Part shown: positions 23,963-35,721 of the stretch, piece after piece
How the letters are laid out: each line of letters opens with the position of its first letter
Position numbering within the stretch: the stretch's first letter is position 1
The notes under the pieces: generated by a model
The model's database searches: none
Told to the model about the DNA's origin: nothing
What the model saw: the letters and a program-made list of their open reading frames with translations, nothing else
Assembly: GCA_005765155.1 (NCBI GenBank)
Contig: VCCP01000002.1
Span: 4,402,001-4,466,000, forward strand
From: Zelopaecilomyces penicillatus
Taxonomy: Eukaryota > Ascomycota > Sordariomycetes > Hypocreales > Pseudodiploosporaceae
DNA: 64,000 bases
Direction of reading: 5' to 3'
Translations under genes and position numbers: made by a program

Positions 23963-25909
23963 GACTTGTTGTCAGGACAGGCTTAACTCTGGTCGGTAGA
24001 CAATATAATAGCAAATTTTCCCAGTAAAAGTAGCAAGAAACACAACTCAAAGAAGTAAAGGATCAGTTGCTATTGATCATGGCATCTCATCAGATTGCCA
24101 TTCTTGTGGCCTTGAGCTTTATACCCAAGGTTCTCTACAGACACGGTTCTTGCCACCGGGATTTTCTCACCCCCAACCCATCTTTCCAAGCCATGCACCA
24201 GCGCAAGCGCAATGAGCTATCTGCGTCTTTCCCAGCTCATCGTCAAGGTCTGGTACGGACCGTCTCGTAGTCAAGCTCCATCAAGTGCTAATTTCCTGTT
24301 CACGATGCCTCAACCCTTGGCGGTGAGAAACGCAAAAGATGTCTGATGGTTTCCTTTTCCGGGCAGCTCCATCAAAGTGAGAGCTCTAGACCATGGCTTA
24401 AAGTATCCACCCTCGGGGTGGGAGATGGGAGAGGGAGAAAAGCTGGAGCTAGACGGGTCAGAAGGCAGGGACACGTCCTTCAGAGGCACTTAGAATAGCA
24501 TCGTGGTGCGGAACCAATGTGTCATGGAATCTGGTCCAGAATCGGCGCGCTGTCCTGATGGTGGGAGGAAAGCAACATGCAGCCATCGCGGATTTATCCA
24601 AAGCCGACGAAAAATCAGAGGCGACCAGCGTAACAGACTGTTTTATGAAGTGCGATCACAAGGGCTTGTCAAGGTGGGTGCGCAACAGCGGAGATAGTCT
24701 CTAACCCCTGTCATATGTCCAAGCCGCCGTCCTGGACCCTGAAATTCAGCTTTGGCCATGTCATGGCTCTTGCTCGCACAGCATCACATTCTATTTGGAC
24801 CTCATTGGGCAACAGAGAGTCGGCAGATGGTTTGTGCAGTGCAAAAAGAAATAGCAAGCATTGCAGCTTCGAACGCCTCCTTTGCCTCCCATCCATCGGG
24901 CACCATCCCAGGGTTCTCTCATTCTGCGCCTAGTGTCTGGCGGTTTCCGCTTCGGGTTCCTGTGTGCCCTCCCTCTGGACGAACAACGTCTGGATCCATG
25001 GACGAACAACGTCTGGGTCCATGGATGAACAAGCCTTTCGTGACTCGGACCCCAACGGTTATCAGGGTTCGCTAGTGCTGCAGGTCCCGCCGCGTCGCCC
25101 GCCGTGCATCGGACGCACAAAGTGTCGACAGGTTTCCCAAAGCGGCGAGCTTGCGATAAAATAGAAGGGTGGCGGGAGAGCAGTAGTTATGGTGGTCATG
25201 GTGATGTGTTCCGTGCTACATCAAGATGATAGGATATACTAAGGATGCTTTTGCACGGCACGGTCGGTCAGTGGGGGGGGAGAGAGGCAATAATAGCCTT
25301 GGATGTTCATCTCCCATCCATGGAGGTACTATACAGTGTGATGAGGAGCCATGTCGGCCTTCACGATAGTCTTTGTGGGGGTTATGGCCCTCTGAAAGGC
25401 ACTCCAACAGAGAGCGATAACGTGCTAATACCATGCTGCCACGCTGCAAAGGGCTTCCGAAAAACACGGTGCCGGATTATGTAAGAGCACTGTACGGTGG
25501 CGTCGTCTAGTTCATCCCCACGTTCCCTGCACAGTCTCGAGATGACGAGTAACAAACCACTACCTGTGTGGTGTGAGGGAGTACCTAACGGACAGGCACG
25601 CAAGCTCGTCAGGCATCACCATCCCTAGCATCCCTGGCATATCGTGGGGTTTGACTTTCTCTCCACACAGGCCGAGGAATTCCGAGAAACAAAAGTGTCC
25701 AAGATCATCATCATCATGCCCATGCTGCCAAAGCCGTGACAACGGCCACCCTGCCCTATTGACTTTCGTCGCCTACCCGCCAACAGCCGCAAGAACGCGC
25801 GTTAGCTTGCTAAACGACGGCAACAGGAGAGGCTGTTGACTGACGAGAGAGAGAAAAGCACCATCCATCCATCCATTCATTCCCTCTGATACTCAGACGG
25901 TCCCGGCGT
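23963..25909. other. Divergent promoter region, MFS exporter / Zn2Cys6 regulator
   Basis: Nearly 2 kb without a supported gene. Contains a 23-bp tandem repeat (24978-25023) and short CATC repeats before the regulator start. Confidence 0.55.
24978..25031. repeat. 23-bp tandem repeat, about 2.3 copies
   Basis: Two copies beginning GACGAACAACGTCTGG and ending CCATG at 24978-25000 and 25001-25023 differ by one base; a partial third copy (GATGAACA) follows. It lies in the presumed promoter region between the MFS and regulator genes. Confidence 0.9.
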
Positions 25910-27966
25910 ATGCCAAGCAGCAACAGCAAGCCGTGTCACAATTGTCGCCGACGACGGCTGCGCTGCGACCGCTCATGGCCAACCTGCCACAAATGTGCAG
26001 TCTCAGGGCAGGAGTGTCTTGGCTATGGCAAGGTTTTTGTCTGGACACAGGCGATTGATGCGCAGGGCAACCTGAAGCCATCACCAGCTCGCAGGACTCC
26101 TCTTGGCGGACCTCCTGGGGCTGGTGCGGCGGCAGACTCTGGCGGGGTTGACACAGCTGCCTCTGCCTCTGCCTCTGCCTCTGCCTCTGCCTCTGGTTCT
26201 GGTTCTGCCTCCACGGGCTATTTTCCAGTCTTTCCTGGTCCTGCTGACCCCGGCATCGGTTCTGAACGAGGTCAGCAGAACAATGGTGCAGATATCACGG
26301 ATGCTGGCGTTGGCGCCGCCCTTGGTAGTACCCGCCAACAAAATCCCAACTACCAGCCACATGCCACTATCAATACCAGCGAAACTGCGATGTCGGCCAC
26401 CCCAGAGACAGACAATGCCCCAGCGCTGGTAACTCGTCGCCATCAGTTGCCAGCTCTGGGCGGCTTGACAGATCCCCTGTTTCAGGACCTCGATCGTAAC
26501 TCGAGATACTATTTGGCACACTGTAAGTAAGGTTGACTATTTCAATACGATACGAGCTTCTCAGGGTGGTGTGTAGTGGTGGATTGGTGCCGAGTCTGGA
26601 GCTTTTGGCGCTAATGCAGATGCCTATTAATCCAGTTGCCGATCGTGTCTGCAAAGATCTGGTTGCCCGCGATACGCCAGCAAACAACCCGTTCCGGGAA
26701 CTGATTCCATTAACCAACAAGCACCCCCTGCTCCTTCAAATCCTCGTCGCCACATCAGCTCTCCACTGGTCCAACATATTCCGCCCCATCACGGCAATCC
26801 CCACAGGGCTTACAGATCCGGGAGGTTACCTTGCCCAGTTACGATCTAACAACCTCGTCTCCCGTCAAGCTCTCATCGATGCCCTGACAGCCAAGCAAAA
26901 GGCCATGGGCCACCTTCGAGAGGTGCTTGACACCTTGGACCCGGCAGGAAGTGAGGTGGCTCTGGCTGCGATGCACTTCTTCATTAAGTTTGACCTCATT
27001 GACCTTGAGAAAAGCAATGGAAAGGGTTGGAAGTCTCACCTTGAAGGCGCCAGCAGCATCCTCGCCCTCCTAAGTCCTGGAGGTATTGGAAATGAGTCCA
27101 ACAGAATGCTCCGTGATTGTGTCATTGCGGATTGCTTCATGTAAGTAACACATTCCATTGTTTCGGAACATTTAAATCCGGGTAATCTCATCCATTTAAT
27201 GGACGCCACAGCATCTTTTAATAGTCTGAGCTGATGTTTTGTTTCTTTTTTAACTTTTCATAGATATCACATTTTAGGATCAACGCTGGCATCTGGTGCT
27301 CTTGCCGCAAGCATTGCCCGCTATGCTTTCGAATTATTGCCCGTGATGAAACGGGTTGAGGTTATCAGCTACCTATCCTGTCCCCCAGAAATTCTTCAAA
27401 TTATCCTGGTGGCCTCACGGCTCTCATACGAAACTCCTTGCACTGATTGGTCGTTGTCGGCGGCTGGCGAAGCTCTCACTCTCATTGACGAAGCATTGGC
27501 CTTTGATATTCCTGCCTGGGCGGCCAGACTACAAGAGATACCGAACATAACGGACATTGAAAGTCGGATGCATGTTGCATCGGCACACCGCTCGGCAGCC
27601 TGCTTGTACATCTTACAAGCACTACCACTCATACGAGCCGTCCGGCCAGTTGATACAGAGTTCCTTGTTGGAGATATTCTCAGCCACCTGTCCCAGATTG
27701 CTGAGACTGATCCATATTTCAAAGCAACTTCGTGGCCAACATTCATTGCCGGCGCAGAAACACGAAACGAAGGCAAGCGAACATGGGCTATGAAACGCCT
27801 GTTGGCCATCTGGGAAATTTGTCCCTGGGGCTACATATTCACAGCGATTGAAATGTTGAAGGCAACCTGGCAGATGCAGGATGCAGGTGGTGGCGAGAGC
27901 GGACAGACTCCGAATAGTTGGCTACAGGGCCTGAAGGGTATGGGCTTTGACTACTTGATTGTGTAA
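25910..27966 (+). CDS. Zn2Cys6 (Gal4-type) transcription factor
   Basis: Sequence-specific DNA-binding regulator in the nucleus. Exons 25910-26522, 26636-27140, 27264-27966 encode 606 aa. Donors are GTAAGT twice, acceptors TCCAG and CATAG. The binuclear cluster is at residues 8-35: CHNC, RRRRLRC, DRSWPTCHKC, then QEC, with the exact CX2CX6CX6CX2CX6C spacing. A Ser/Ala repeat (residues about 83-98) is encoded by a CTCTGC microsatellite at 26158-26197. The rest matches the fungal-specific C-terminal acidic-cluster/middle homology class: YYLAHF|ADRVCKDLV, then NNPFRELIPLTNKHPLLLQI, and DCF|IYHILGSTLASG across the second junction. Target genes are unknown; the divergent MFS gene is a candidate because of proximity. 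Confidence 0.93.
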
Positions 27967-30900
27967 GCGCGCTCGGCGTTGTCAGCATCTGTTGAAGGGG
28001 CGGGCTTGCTTAACCTGCTGTCTCTCTTGTTATCACCGACGGCGCATTGCATTACTATACAAGGAGCATGGGTTTCGTTTACATCGGGTGATTGGCTTGC
28101 AAACTAAGGCGTTCTAATGTATAATTGAGCGATGCTGGTCCGAAACGGAGATTGGACAAACCATCATCAACAGCGTTGAGGGCCTTGAGATGATTCAATT
28201 TGCATGCTGGGGAGTTAACTTTACGTTATTTAGGTTGCTTGAATGGGCTTTGTGATGCATTATTCTTTTTCTCCTGCTGTTTCGGAATAGTATCGCCGAA
28301 CCGTTTGTGGCGTCGACAATAATTGGCCTTGCTATTACAGTACGTACATAGGTAGCGATAGTCTTTCTCCTGATCACATATTTGTTCCCAAGTTTCACAC
28401 CTGCGTCTACATCATGCGTTATTGCTTCGGGTCCCTCTGCTGTAAGTGAGAAGTGGTCTCAAGTCTCTTTGGCCCGTACGTTTTTGTCGGATGTGGCCAA
28501 TCCTCCATACATCTTTTTGCTTCTTCCGATGCCTGGGCATCACGTATGTGTGTTTGGACTTTGTTTCCTCACGGATAAGAGGACGCGACTTCCGGGGGAA
28601 GCCGGGTTTACCTGGTATCGGCAACCCGGATGACCAGCTTCTCGTGCCCCAAACGTCGGAATCCGCCACTTCTCTCTCTCTCTCTCTCTAGATGTGTCTC
28701 TCGTCATACTTGGATTCTACTACCTACGTAGTTGCTGTGTGGGGAGACTGGATAACCCATTTATGCCGCGGAGAGAAACAAAACTTTGCTGAAGCCATAA
28801 CGTACCCACCCGTGTGTTTCTTGCTTCTCCTTCTTTTTTCTATAACTCAAGGACGTCCAAGCGCAACTTATGTTGGATGCTTGCTCCCCCCCCCCCCCCC
28901 TTTTTTTTTCCTTTTCTCCTCCCCTCCTCTTTTTCTTTTTGGCAGAAACGGGATGGACATCCCATTAAACAGCCCTGAAACCGACGAGACCAAAACACTT
29001 CCAAGACCCCAAGACGCGCCCGCCAGAAACAAAGTCCTAAGAAGCACAACCCGAACTGGTTAACGAGCCGGCAACTTGAAGGTTCCGAGGCAGTGCTGGC
29101 GCCACGAGCCCCCCCCCCCCCCCCCCCGCCGCCATCTTCATGAAGGAAAAAGAAAAGGTGGCGCACGGGACCTATTCCTGCTACAGATGTATGGTTTAAT
29201 GAAGTGCCTTGTATGATAGAAGAAGCAGAAATGTAATTTTCGAATTGTTTTCTTTCCTTTTCTGTTATTGTTTTGTCCCGGTATGTATTGCAAACAGCCC
29301 ATGGTGTATGCAAGCAAGTAAGGTAACTAAATGCTACGGCATAGAAAAGGGGGCGAAAAGTAGCACTGGCCCCCCAACAAGCTGAAGAAACAAAACCGTC
29401 AGATCGCTCTTGCTGCTCTTGGTGTTTCTCCTGCCTGCCTCAACGTAACTCCCAATTTCGAGGTCCTCTTTCCCCCACAAGTGTCGCGTGACACTCTCTT
29501 AGAGCTACAGATTGAGACGCAGGGACTGTTTCAGACTGGCGGCGATTGTGGCACGATCTTAACAGAAGCTACAAAGTACTTGCATGGTTCAGGCGTTATG
29601 GGCGTTGGGGTTTGCAGCTCAGACGCTACCTAATCAGTGCTAGACAGACACCTGATAATAATCGATTATTAGCGTGTTGCCTAAAAAAAAATCAACCCTT
29701 GACATTAAGACAAATTTCATGCGACTGGAACAAAGGCAGCATTGATTACACCTAGCCTCTCCGTTTCCATGTGCCGGCACCAGCGAATACGAATGGTCTG
29801 TTAAATTGAGGTTGGTAATTTAGGTAATTACACCTACAGAGTAACTGCCTACCTTAGTAGTAGATTTTTCACCTGTCACAGCCATCGCTGCCGATCTATC
29901 CTCCTTGGCAATGACAAAAAGTGTAAGCCACCACGGCTGTTATGGTAGCCGGCACCTAGATCGTGTTGTCCATGCGTTGTAGATTGCTTCGGCAGAAGAA
30001 ATTGCCGTGTCTGAAAGCAACTCTGATGATGAGGGCGGTCACAAACAATGGCAAGAAGTGCTGGTTCTAAAAGCTTTGGGGGGGGGGGAGGGAGGCCATT
30101 CACCACTTCTATTAATAGATAGTTGGGGAGTTTGTTGGAGACCTACTTTGTCAAATTCATTAGGAGAAAGAGTTGTAATTACTCGAGGAATCTGCAATTT
30201 GCTATGAGACTGTTCCAACACTTGGCGCTCATAATTATTCATCCTCCAGAGTTTGCATAGCTAAAGGCACATTGGTGATGCCATCCATTCATCCATTCAT
30301 TCATTCATTGATAGATTGATTATCTTAGCTAGTTGGTCTTGTACCGGGTAAGCGAATGGACGCATGTTGACATCATGGGGTAAAACCCGCCTTTATTCCC
30401 AGCACAGCTTATTAGGCGACAAACAAACCCTGTTTCACCATCCGCCAATCTGCAACCCCCTGCACCCAAAACTCCAAAACTCCAACCCGCCCCAAACCAA
30501 ACAATCCAAACTCATACACGCAAAAAAGATGCACGGCCGTTTTTGGACCGAACGTATGAGCCGTAATGGAGCTTATTCTGGCAACAAGTACCGAGATTTT
30601 TGGTAACCTGAGAGAGAGCATGGTGGTTGGTTCAGCGGCATCGTTAACAAAGTAGGTAGGTACCTTGTGTAGTGTTCTGCCAACCAAGGGCCATAGCGAG
30701 ATAGCACCATTATTATTTGTTTTACCTGTGCGAAATGATATTGCAACTTATTACGGGCGAGATATAATAATAATGATCTGCCTACAGAACATGAGGCACA
30801 GGAACTCCATCAACAAAAAGAAAAACGCCGTGACCTGGCAAGGATCGGAAACTTTGCCCGGCCCCTGCGTCAAAACAAAGTACATACAACATCAAAAGTC

Positions 30901-31420
30901 TCACTGGGCTGTGCTGTGCCTCTGCGATCTCCCGCTATGGCTGGCGAGAGCAGACATCCATGTTCCATTTTTTGCCAGACCCGGACATCGAAACCAAGCC
31001 ACACGGGCTGCAGGACAGAATCTCTGGCGGAAAGGTCAACAATCCATGCTTCCAACGCTCAGATCTGGGGGTGGGACAGACAGTGGGCATGGAGGGGAGG
31101 AGGCTCCGAGCGCACCTCCAAAAGCTCCAATCGCATCGCTGGCCGTGGTGGCTGGCCGGGTTTCAGGCCAAGCCAACCTATTGTTCCGAACCCCGGACAG
31201 GTGTTTCTTTCCAAACATCACCATGGGATTTGGAAGCATGGCCTGGCATCTTTAGCTACTGACCCAGGCAATGCGTGCTGCTCGGCTCCAAGCGAGTGAG
31301 GTCATACGCTGCCCCAAGCGGGAGCGGCATCTCACCCCTGGCCAGAACGGTATCCAGGCTGTGGTGCGAGACCCGCTGGTGAAGGCCATCATGGGGGAGG
31401 AAGGCAACTGACACAACGAC
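27967..31420. other. 3.5-kb gene-poor region with homopolymer tracts
   Basis: I find no supported gene. Notable items are a TC repeat (28671-28689), a 15-nt C run followed by T9 (28886-28909), a 19-nt C run (29109-29127), a G10 run near 30079 and an ATTC repeat (30283-30307). A 196-codon frame (30665-31255) has no recognisable domain and overlaps several equally long frames. The last kilobase is probably the promoter of the Egh16-like gene. Confidence 0.5.
29109..29127. repeat. 19-nt poly(C) tract
   Basis: An uninterrupted run of C in non-coding DNA. Length may vary between isolates or reads. Confidence 0.9.
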
Positions 31421-31428
31421 TATATAAA
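31421..31428 (+). promoter_or_regulatory. TATA box of the Egh16-like gene
   Basis: TATATAAA about 250 nt upstream of the start codon at 31676, followed by a pyrimidine-rich leader. A strong consensus box suits a highly regulated secreted-protein gene (inference). Confidence 0.55.
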
Positions 31429-31675
31429 CACTTGGCATTGCCTCCAGTTCAGAAAGTGTCTTCTTATTCACAACAGTCTCAAACAGCTAGGTTCATCTAC
31501 TAGTTCTGCCTTTTGTTTCTTTTCTCTCTTCTTCTTTACTTCTTCAGTCTGTGACTGCAAAGCCCAGGTGGCCAAGAACTTTTTTGCTCTTTCAACTTAC
31601 GTTTCCTACCTTGTCACTTTTCTCTTCTCAATCTTTTCATAGCATTATTACGTTCATCCGAATATTCCATTCAAG

Positions 31676-32915
31676 ATGCGCTACATTCTCGTCTCCGCCG
31701 CCCTGGCTGCTACTGCCTCTGCGCATGGCATGATTGTGTCCATTCAGGGCTCAAACGGCGTCAGCATGCCCGGTCTGAGTGGTGAGTACTTATACCTTTT
31801 GACGACTGGCTTTACAAAACAGGATTCTGGCTAACACAAGTACTAAAGTTGCCGATGGCACTCCTCGTGATTGCTCTAGCAATGACTGTGGTTCCCAGGC
31901 CGATACATCCATCATCAAGGACAGTGAGATGTCCTCCAGTCCTCTTGGCCGCACTGAGGGCAATGGCCCTGTCAACGCTGCTGCCATGATCCAAAACTTC
32001 ATGGGTGGCGGTAACAAGGCACCAACTAATAATGGTAACACGGGTGGCACTGGTGTCGAAGACGACCTCTCCGGGCTTCCCCAGGCTCCTGCCTCCCAGC
32101 GCAAGCGACAGCTCGGCGGTCTTCTCGGCGGTGCTGGCGGTGCTGGCGGCGGTCTCGGCGGTCTCCTGGGAGGTGCTGGCGGTGCAGGAGGTGCCGGTGG
32201 TGCTGCTGGCGGCGCTGGAGGTGGTCTTGGTGGTCTCCTGGGAGGTGCTGGCGGTGCTGGTGGTGCTGCTGGTGGCGCTGCTGGCGGCGCTGGCGGTGGT
32301 CTCGGTGGTCTTCTTGGAGGCGGTGCCGGTGGTGCCGGTGGTGCTGGCGGTGGTCTCGGTGGCCTTCTCGGAGGTGCAGGAGGTGGCGGCGGCACCCAGA
32401 ACAGCTACCCTGAGGAGAAGTCAGTCGCTGCCTCTGCTGGAAAAGGTGCTACAAGTGGTCTTCCTACTGCTGATGCCAACGGTGAGGTCACTCTGACCTT
32501 CAGACAGGTATGTCCCAGATCGTCTTTGTTAACCCACCGAATTCCTTACTAACTGTGTAAACAGATCAACCAAGATGGTGCTGGTCCTATGTCAGCTGAC
32601 ATCGATGCCACCTCTGGAGGCACCGACGCCAGTGCTTTCCAGACCGCCGAGGTTACCCAGGATATCCCAGGCCTCGGCTTTGGTGGTCTCTCGCTGGCTA
32701 CCAATACCGAATTCCCCATGAAGGTCAAGATGCCCCAGGGTATGACTTGTGAGGGCAATGTAGGCGGTGCCCAGAATGTTTGCATTGTGCGTGTTCGAAA
32801 CAGCGCCGCTGCCGGACCCTTCGGTGGCTCTGCCGCTTTCACTCAGTCTCAGGCCGGACGGAAGCGCGCCCTTGCCTTCCGTCTCAAGAAGCGCATGCAG
32901 ATTAGCCGCCATTAA
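31676..32915 (+). CDS. Egh16/MAS-like secreted protein with Gly/Ala-rich repeat insert
   Basis: Exons 31676-31781, 31849-32507, 32565-32915 encode 371 aa. Introns are short (67 and 57 nt) with GTGAGT and GTATGT donors. The N-terminus MRYILVSAALAATASA is a clear secretion signal, cleaved before HGMIVSIQG. Conserved Egh16-like features follow: VADGTPRDCSSNDCGSQADTS, EVTLTFRQ|INQDGAGP near the second junction, FPMKVKMPQGMTC, and VCIVRVRNSAAAGPFGG with paired cysteines. Between residues about 145 and 235 lies a long (GGLGGLLGGAGGAGG)-type repeat. This family (Egh16, Gas1/Gas2, MAS proteins) is induced in appressoria of plant and insect pathogens and some members aid virulence. The biochemical role is not known. 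A KRQ site just before the repeat could be a Kex2-type cleavage point. Confidence 0.88.
32100..32392 (+). repeat. Coding Gly/Ala/Leu repeat in the Egh16-like protein
   Basis: Imperfect tandem units encoding LGGLLGGAGGAGG-like peptides with interspersed AAGGAGG blocks. Codons vary (GGC/GGT, GCT/GCC) between units, so the peptide pattern is better kept than the DNA. The minus-strand proline-rich frame here is its shadow. Confidence 0.9.
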
Positions 32916-33730
32916 ACATGCTGCTCTCTATATATAGGGGATGGTGTTGATGCCATTCGCATATGAACGGAGATGGGATTAGGTTAGGATATGAAGAACT
33001 GGATATCGGACATGGTTTGCTCTAGTTTAGGGATAGTGGTCAATGCCCAAGCCGTCAGTGCTGCTACAGCCTGGCATGCCCATGGCACTCATGGATGTCT
33101 TCTTATGAGAGATAAGACCCTTAATATAAATTGTCATTTGAAGAAAATTGTGCAATCCATCGCTTGTACCAAGACGAGGGAGAAGTATTATTCAGAGCAG
33201 ACATGCTCAAAGGGGGTCGGGAACCTCGGGCAACGAAGTGCCGTTTTCAGAAATACAACCCCTCAAAGTGTCATACTAGTGAGGGAAAGAAATTGATATT
33301 TCAAATTAAACGAATGATCACCCATGTGCTTGAGAGGGAGAAGAAAGAGGGGAAAAAAGAAGAAGTGGTGGAAACTAAATTGGAAACCTGTTCACGCATA
33401 CCTCGTGAATTCTAGTACAGAAAAACGCCAACCCATGCAAATTTGTATCGTTGAAATCATTAGGGAGTGGAAGTAAAGGGAAACGCCAACCGAAGTGCTG
33501 GAATACTGGCCAGCACAGCTGCCTTAAGGAAGATGCGGGCCATGAACCCAGCCAAAGTAAACATTGAAAATGCGCCACGCATAAGAGAGAGTCGAAGGTC
33601 CCGCGACAATACAGAGGAAAACCCGGTTCAACATACATAAACCACCATACGTGATTGAATGATATGGATCATTAAGAGTGCATTGAGTGTGACTGGGGAG
33701 TATCAAACTCAATAATAAAAGGCGTATCTA
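32916..33730. other. Intergenic, convergent 3' ends
   Basis: AT-rich region between the stop codons of the Egh16-like gene and the zinc-knuckle gene; no supported gene. Confidence 0.55.
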
Positions 33731-35721
33731 CTACCACCGGCGACTACGTTCCATTGAATTAGTAATTGGACAAATCTCTGAGATTATAAACATACCTGTA
33801 TGCAGATTCTGCGTTAGGCCGACGGCGACGTTTGGGCTTCAAGGACATATGCCGATCCTGACGTTGGCGCACATCTGTGTCACTTGACGACCTCTGCCTC
33901 GATGGTCGTCCTAGCAGCTCTGCTTCCAAAGAGCTGAGGTCCGAAGATCTGCTAGAGACAGACGAATTTCTCGCTTCCCGAGGCCCATTAAGTCGTCGTT
34001 GTCGTTCTCTAGAGCGAGATGGTGACCCTGGAGGAGGAAGCTCTTGTTCAGGCTCAACTTGCGCCTGCTCAGTGTCCCTCAATGAGTTCCACAACGACTC
34101 GGTCAACTCCTGGGCCTTTGCGTTGGTACCGTCAGTCTCTAGTACGTTTTCTGTCTTCAGCTTTTTGGGGGGGTGTTCATTTTCTTCAGATTGCTCTTCT
34201 TTAGGTGAGCGCTTCTGCCCTGCTTGGTCACCATCCAGAAAGGTATTCAAATCAGCAATGTTTAGACCATTCTTGTTGACCAGTGACGGCTCAGGCAAAG
34301 CTGTACTATTAAACACAAGTTGTAAATCTGAGGTAGATAGAGAGTCTGATATAGCTAGTGCCGACTCATCGGCATTGCTCTGTCTAGGTACATCAGACTC
34401 CTTGTCCTTAGTGTCATGCATTATTTGCGCAGGGTTAGCTTCGCATTGGCTGGTATGATGAAGGGCATCGACTTGGCTTTTGTGTGGAACTTCTGGTTTG
34501 GTTATGATATAAGATACTTCAAGAGATATTTCTGCCTCGGCTTTCTCATCCGTCAAAGAGTCAGATAATACGTTGACGAGCGGTTGTGATTCCTCCAGAC
34601 TGTCTTGGCATGCTGGTGTTGCTTCAACAGGTTTTGATTTTGGATGCACTGTAGCTACAGATGGCTCATGCTGTCTCCGTCGGCCTGAAGGCATGTTTTT
34701 CATTGATGACTGGTTGCTGGGACGGCTATTATGCCCATGATAGGTCTTCTGGTTCGGCGATCGTTGGCTGGATGACTGCTCCTTCTGCCGATTTTCACGA
34801 TGCTTGCTGTTTTGGCGATCTTGCCTCCTCTTCTGCTTGTTTTCTCGAAGTGGCTTACTAAAATGAGCATGTTGGCTCGGTGGTGGCTTTGCCGGCAGAG
34901 AGTGGTGAACCGGTTCCTTGGCTGGCTTTGATCTTGATGGGGATCTTGATGGTAGTATGCTTGGTGAACTAGCTGGAGGGGATTTGCCAGAAGTTGCATA
35001 ATGTGTAGATGGCGGTCCGTAGGACGAATGCTTCGGATAAGGTGGAATATATGGGGGTAGTGATGCATACTTATGTGAGTCTGGTAACTGCGGTGTTGGG
35101 AATGAACCATATCCAGGAGAATATGCACTAGCCTGTCCGGGTGGTCCTGCTGGTCTCAGTGGAGTTGGAGGAGGACCAGCATACCCAGGTGGTCCGATAT
35201 GAGATGACCCATAAGCAGCTGGAGGAGGATAGTGTTGCGGAGGATACACTGGTGGGGGGTAGCTAGGAGGATAATGTGTAGGTGGAGGATAATGCTGAAA
35301 CGGTGGTGGAAATGGAGGAGGAGCTCCAGGATAAGGTGGACCAGAAGTTTGAGCATGACTTGACGGTGGCGAATACTGGGCTAAAGCATGACTGGCAGGT
35401 GAAGGAGGTGGTGCATATTTTGTGATGATGGGACCCTTGTTGGACCGCTTCTGGCCACCATGCTGATGCTGGCCTTTGCTGTTTCCTTGCGTTGCATTGG
35501 AGGAGCTTCTCCAGGCAGCTAGTCCTCTAAAGTTCCAGAGTGGTCAGCTTGTTGATTTCGAAAACTCCAAATGGAACATCAACAAAAACTGGGCAAGCTA
35601 CTCACGCTGGAGTTTCTCGAGTTGGTTCTGGGCATGCAACCGCCCAGTGACCCTTGGTGCCGCAGTTATAACACTGAGGGTCCTCTGGCCGACTACCATG
35701 ACCAGGTGCGGAATTAGACAT
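33731..35721 (-). CDS. CCHC zinc-knuckle, proline-rich low-complexity protein
   Basis: Minus-strand exons 35721-35606, 35526-33796 and 33743-33731 encode 619 aa. A CCHC knuckle, CYNCGTKGHWAVAC (CX2CX4HX4C), lies at residues 17-30 right after the start, which suggests RNA or single-strand nucleic-acid binding. Residues about 60-200 are Pro/Tyr-rich (YPPP repeats). The middle is basic and Gln/Ser-rich, followed by an acidic part and a C-terminal SR/RS-like basic stretch ending KPKRRRRPNAESAY. The final 13-nt exon (33731-33743) adds SRRW; its intron (33744-33795) has GTATGT, branch TACTAAT and acceptor GTAG. Without splicing the frame would end YVYNLRDLSNY. An RNA-processing role is plausible but inferred only. 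Confidence 0.78.

Noticed and set aside
30665..31255. 196-codon open frame on the plus strand
   Set aside because: No recognisable domain; two other plus-strand frames of similar length overlap it and it lies in a promoter-like region of the Egh16-like gene.
31790..32395. Proline-rich 201-codon frame on the minus strand
   Set aside because: It is the complement of the Gly/Ala repeat of the Egh16-like protein (GGN/GCN codons read back as Pro/Arg/Ala).
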